Source: Rhodospirillales bacterium (GTDB lineage: Bacteria; Pseudomonadota; Alphaproteobacteria; UBA828). From it: DNA of 64,000 nucleotides. Below, in pieces: positions 62,251-64,000 of the stretch. Each line of letters starts with the position of its first letter. Position 1 is the first letter of the stretch. The position numbers and the translations under genes were made by a program. Under the pieces are notes generated by a model. The model was given only the letters and a program-made list of their open reading frames with translations. It was not told the origin of the DNA and made no database searches. The stretch covers positions 1 to 64,000 of the forward strand of contig JAPPMY010000149.1 of assembly GCA_028818855.1 (NCBI GenBank), given 5' to 3'.

Positions 62251-63152
62251 CCGGGCCACGCCACTTCCTCGACTTCGACGCGATCGACGCGGCCACGCTG
62301 CGCCGGACGATCGATCGTGCGCGCACGCTGAAGGGGTGGAACGGCACAGCACCGCTCGCCGGCAAGACCCTTGCCGCGATCTTCGAGAGCCCGTCGACGC
62401 GCACGCGGGTCTCTTTCGAACTCGCCATGAACGAGCTCGGCGGCAAGACGATCACCATGACGGCGGCCGATATGCAGCTCGGCCGCGGCGAGACCATCGA
62501 GGACACCGCGCGGGTGCTCTCGCGCTACGTCGATGCGATCGCGCTGCGCACCCGCTCGCACGAGACTCTGATGGCGCTGGCGGACGGCGCGAGCGTGCCG
62601 GTCATCAATGCGCTCTCCGACCGCAGCCACCCCTGCCAGCTCGTGGCGGACCTGATGACCTTCGAGGAGCATCGCGGCCCGATCACCGGCCGCACGGTCG
62701 CCTGGCTCGGTGACGGCAACAACATGGCGGCGACCTGGGTGCAGACGGCGGCGCTCTGCGACTTCAGCCTGCGCCTCGCCTGCCCGGCAGCCTACCCGCC
62801 GGAGCCCGAGATCGTCGCCTGGGCCAGGGAGCGGGGCGCCGACATCGAGGTGGGCACCGATGTCGAGCCAGCCGTCTCGGGCGCGGACTGCGTGGTCACC
62901 GACAGCTGGGTATCGATGCACGACGAGCCTGCGCGCAAGGGCAATGTCGCGTTCGAGCCCTACCGGGTGGACGAGGCGGTGATGGCGATGGCGGCGCCCG
63001 ATGCCATCTTCATGCACTGCCTGCCGGCGAAGCGCGGCTGCGAGGTGACCGACGCGGTGCTCGACGGCCCGCAGTCCGTGGTGCTCGACGAGGCGGCCAA
63101 CCGCGTGCCCGCGCAGAAGGCGATCCTGCTCTGGTGCCTCGGCGACGGTTGA
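62247..63152 (+). CDS. argF: Ornithine carbamoyltransferase
   Basis: ArgF makes citrulline from ornithine and carbamoyl phosphate. The 301-residue protein has the carbamoyl-phosphate loop FESPSTRTRVSFE (Ser48-Arg54), DRSHPCQLVADLMT, and the ornithine-binding signature HCLPAKRGCEVTD. It also has TDSWVSMHDE, which distinguishes it from aspartate carbamoyltransferase. It starts at GTG 62247, overlapping the argD stop by 4 nt. The next gene is a toxin-antitoxin module after about 150 bp of AT-rich sequence. Confidence 0.95.
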   Translation: MTGPRHFLDFDAIDAATLRRTIDRARTLKGWNGTAPLAGKTLAAIFESPSTRTRVSFELAMNELGGKTITMTAADMQLGRGETIEDTARVLSRYVDAIALRTRSHETLMALADGASVPVINALSDRSHPCQLVADLMTFEEHRGPITGRTVAWLGDGNNMAATWVQTAALCDFSLRLACPAAYPPEPEIVAWARERGADIEVGTDVEPAVSGADCVVTDSWVSMHDEPARKGNVAFEPYRVDEAVMAMAAPDAIFMHCLPAKRGCEVTDAVLDGPQSVVLDEAANRVPAQKAILLWCLGDG

Positions 63153-63224
63153 GCCCTTCCGTCCTGCTGCTTCCGCCTATCGTCCAACGTCCCAATTGTC
63201 ATCAGGAGCGGCCAGGTCCCAAGC

Positions 63225-63272
63225 AATTGCATTGACACGTTGATACTATTGTTGCAATGTGTCAATGCAATT
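63225..63272. promoter_or_regulatory. Perfect 14-bp inverted repeat, candidate TA operator/promoter
   Basis: AATTGCATTGACAC (63225-63238) and its exact reverse complement GTGTCAATGCAATT (63259-63272) are separated by 20 bp. The left arm contains a consensus -35 hexamer TTGACA (63232-63237). The region is AT-rich, unlike the neighbours, and lies just upstream of the antitoxin-like gene at 63305. This is the expected place for autoregulatory antitoxin binding. It could instead be a terminator hairpin for argF, but there is no T-tract. Confidence 0.6.
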
Positions 63273-63304
63273 AAGTTGAGTTATCTCCAATAGGGAATGA
63301 AGCC

Positions 63305-63877
63305 GTGCCCACAATCCGAATTTCGGACGAATCCATGCAACGCCTCAAGGCGTGGGCGGAGCCGCTCGTGGACTCGGCGGACTCGGCCCTTGCAAAGGCC
63401 CTGGACGCCGCCGAACGCTATCGTGAGATGCAGATGCACACCACAACGGCCACGGGCTCCGCCCCACGAAGCGGCGATCATGCTCCGGGGCTACCGGAGG
63501 AGACCGTTAGAGAGCCCCTCATGGATGTCATCTATGAGCGAGGCGGCAGCGCGAGCGGGCGGGATGTCTACCCGGCCCTGAGAGAACGCATGAAGCACTA
63601 CATGACGCCCGGCGATTTCGACCGAATTAGCTCGGGCGACGATAGATGGAGAAGGACCGTGAAGTCGGCACGCGAAGACCTGGTTCAAGAGGGATATCTC
63701 CGCAACGATTCGCCACGCGGTGTCTGGGCGCTGTCCGACGCAGGCGTCGCGTTGGTCGAGAGCCGTCGTGTGTCGTCCGCAGGGAGCTTCGTCGACCACC
63801 TGCTCGCGTTTCCGGACGTAGGCGAAGATTCCGACTTCGATCAGCCGCGCTCGGGCCCGCGGCCGGTGGACCTGTGA
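63305..63877 (+). CDS. Putative antitoxin: N-terminal RHH-like segment plus Mrr_N-like winged helix
   Basis: This 190-residue protein starts at GTG 63305, 8 nt after AGGGA. Residues 1-45 (MPTIRISDESMQRLKAWAEPL) have the strand-helix-helix pattern of ribbon-helix-helix antitoxins. Residues about 72-155 (LMDVIYERGGSASGRDVYPALRERM and WRRTVKSAREDLVQEGYLRNDSPRGVWALSDAG) match the Mrr N-terminal winged-helix domain. The C-terminus is acidic and Pro-rich. Its stop overlaps the GTG of a PIN-domain toxin (GTGA), so the two are co-translated. A role as antitoxin is inferred from the partner and the inverted repeat upstream; the domain pair is uncommon. Confidence 0.8.
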   Translation: MPTIRISDESMQRLKAWAEPLVDSADSALAKALDAAERYREMQMHTTTATGSAPRSGDHAPGLPEETVREPLMDVIYERGGSASGRDVYPALRERMKHYMTPGDFDRISSGDDRWRRTVKSAREDLVQEGYLRNDSPRGVWALSDAGVALVESRRVSSAGSFVDHLLAFPDVGEDSDFDQPRSGPRPVDL

Positions 63878-64000
63878 GCTATCTCCTCGACACCAATGTG
63901 GTGTCCGAACTGCGCAAGCGGGAGCGCGCCGATCAAGGCGTCGTGACCTGGTTCCGGGCACGCGAGCCCGAGGAGTTGTATCTCAGCGTGCTGGTGATCG
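63874..64000 (+). CDS. VapC-type PIN domain toxin, cut by window end
   Basis: Forty-two codons are visible: VSYLLDTNVVSELRKRERAD, then VVTWFRAREPEELYLSVLVI. YLLDTNVVSELRK contains the first metal-binding Asp of PIN-domain ribonucleases, and this opening is typical of VapC. Start is GTG 63874, overlapping the antitoxin stop by 4 nt. The remaining roughly 90 residues, including the other catalytic acids, lie beyond the window. Confidence 0.88.
   Translation, partial: MSYLLDTNVVSELRKRERADQGVVTWFRAREPEELYLSVLVI

Noticed and set aside
63297-63581. + strand ORF starting ATG 63297 as the antitoxin start
   Set aside because: It is in another frame from the winged-helix protein and has no domain; GTG 63305 with AGGGA upstream opens the conserved frame.

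Overview
The window is GC-rich (near 70 percent by eye) and reads as a chromosomal segment of an alphaproteobacterium, probably a Rhodospirillales-like lineage. The lineage is inferred from gene content (ccmDEF, fabD-fabG-acpP-fabF-mltG-yicC-gmk, lptF-lptG-lptD-surA-rsmA, DUF3576 lipoprotein-leuS-lptE-holA, plsY-dprA-topA-rnr); I could not run a phylogeny. Most of the window is ordinary housekeeping sequence, densely packed, with many 1-4 nt stop/start overlaps. Most long antisense ORFs in the supplied track are GC-skew shadows.

Layout. 1-2515: cytochrome c maturation genes ccmF (cut by the window edge), ccmE and ccmD. 2725-5050: an EVE-domain protein and two tandem LysR regulators with AT-rich leaders that share a CAATATT motif. 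5199-12286: fatty-acid synthesis block (fabD, fabG, a reversed EamA permease, acpP, fabF), then mltG, yicC and gmk. 12255-19208: a GNAT gene and the LPS transport/outer-membrane biogenesis operon lptF-lptG-lptD-surA-rsmA, without the pdxA often found before rsmA. 19284-21430: an amidase and an isochorismatase-fold hydrolase. 21586-26611: tRNA-Cys, a DUF3576 lipoprotein, leuS, lptE and holA.

26612-35943 is the most unusual part. It has lower GC, long non-coding stretches and decayed mobile DNA. It encodes (i) a methyltransferase that resembles eukaryotic sterol C-24 methyltransferase (Erg6) along its whole length, (ii) one polypeptide joining an N-terminal GPP34 (GOLPH3-like) domain to a cytochrome P450 whose I-helix lacks the usual acid-Thr pair, and (iii) on the opposite strand an envelope transport set: an RND/MMPL permease, an outer-membrane beta-barrel-like protein and a LolA-like periplasmic protein. 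Debris resembling an IS630-type transposase lies between (i) and (ii), and a truncated TrwC/TraI-type relaxase marks the right end. My working hypothesis is an acquired locus that modifies and exports a sterol or other polycyclic isoprenoid lipid. The substrate and the functional link are inference.

35923-49924: a second amidase, a secreted protein of unknown function, an OmpA-family lipoprotein, a 2-oxoglutarate/Fe(II) dioxygenase divergent from an SDR, a DUF1045 protein, a succinate-semialdehyde dehydrogenase, a Tat-like DUF882 protein, an SDR-type threonine dehydrogenase, a phytase-like esterase, an MFS transporter and ribonuclease R. 49940-56735: topA, dprA, plsY, a zinc-type alcohol dehydrogenase, a histone-deacetylase-fold protein and an ArsC-like reductase, all on the minus strand. 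56734-63152: an MscS channel, an acetolactate-synthase-like TPP enzyme, argD and argF.

63225-64000: a toxin-antitoxin module with a perfect 14-bp inverted repeat in its leader, an antitoxin-like protein with an N-terminal RHH-like segment and an Mrr_N-like winged helix, and the start of a VapC-type PIN toxin that runs off the window.
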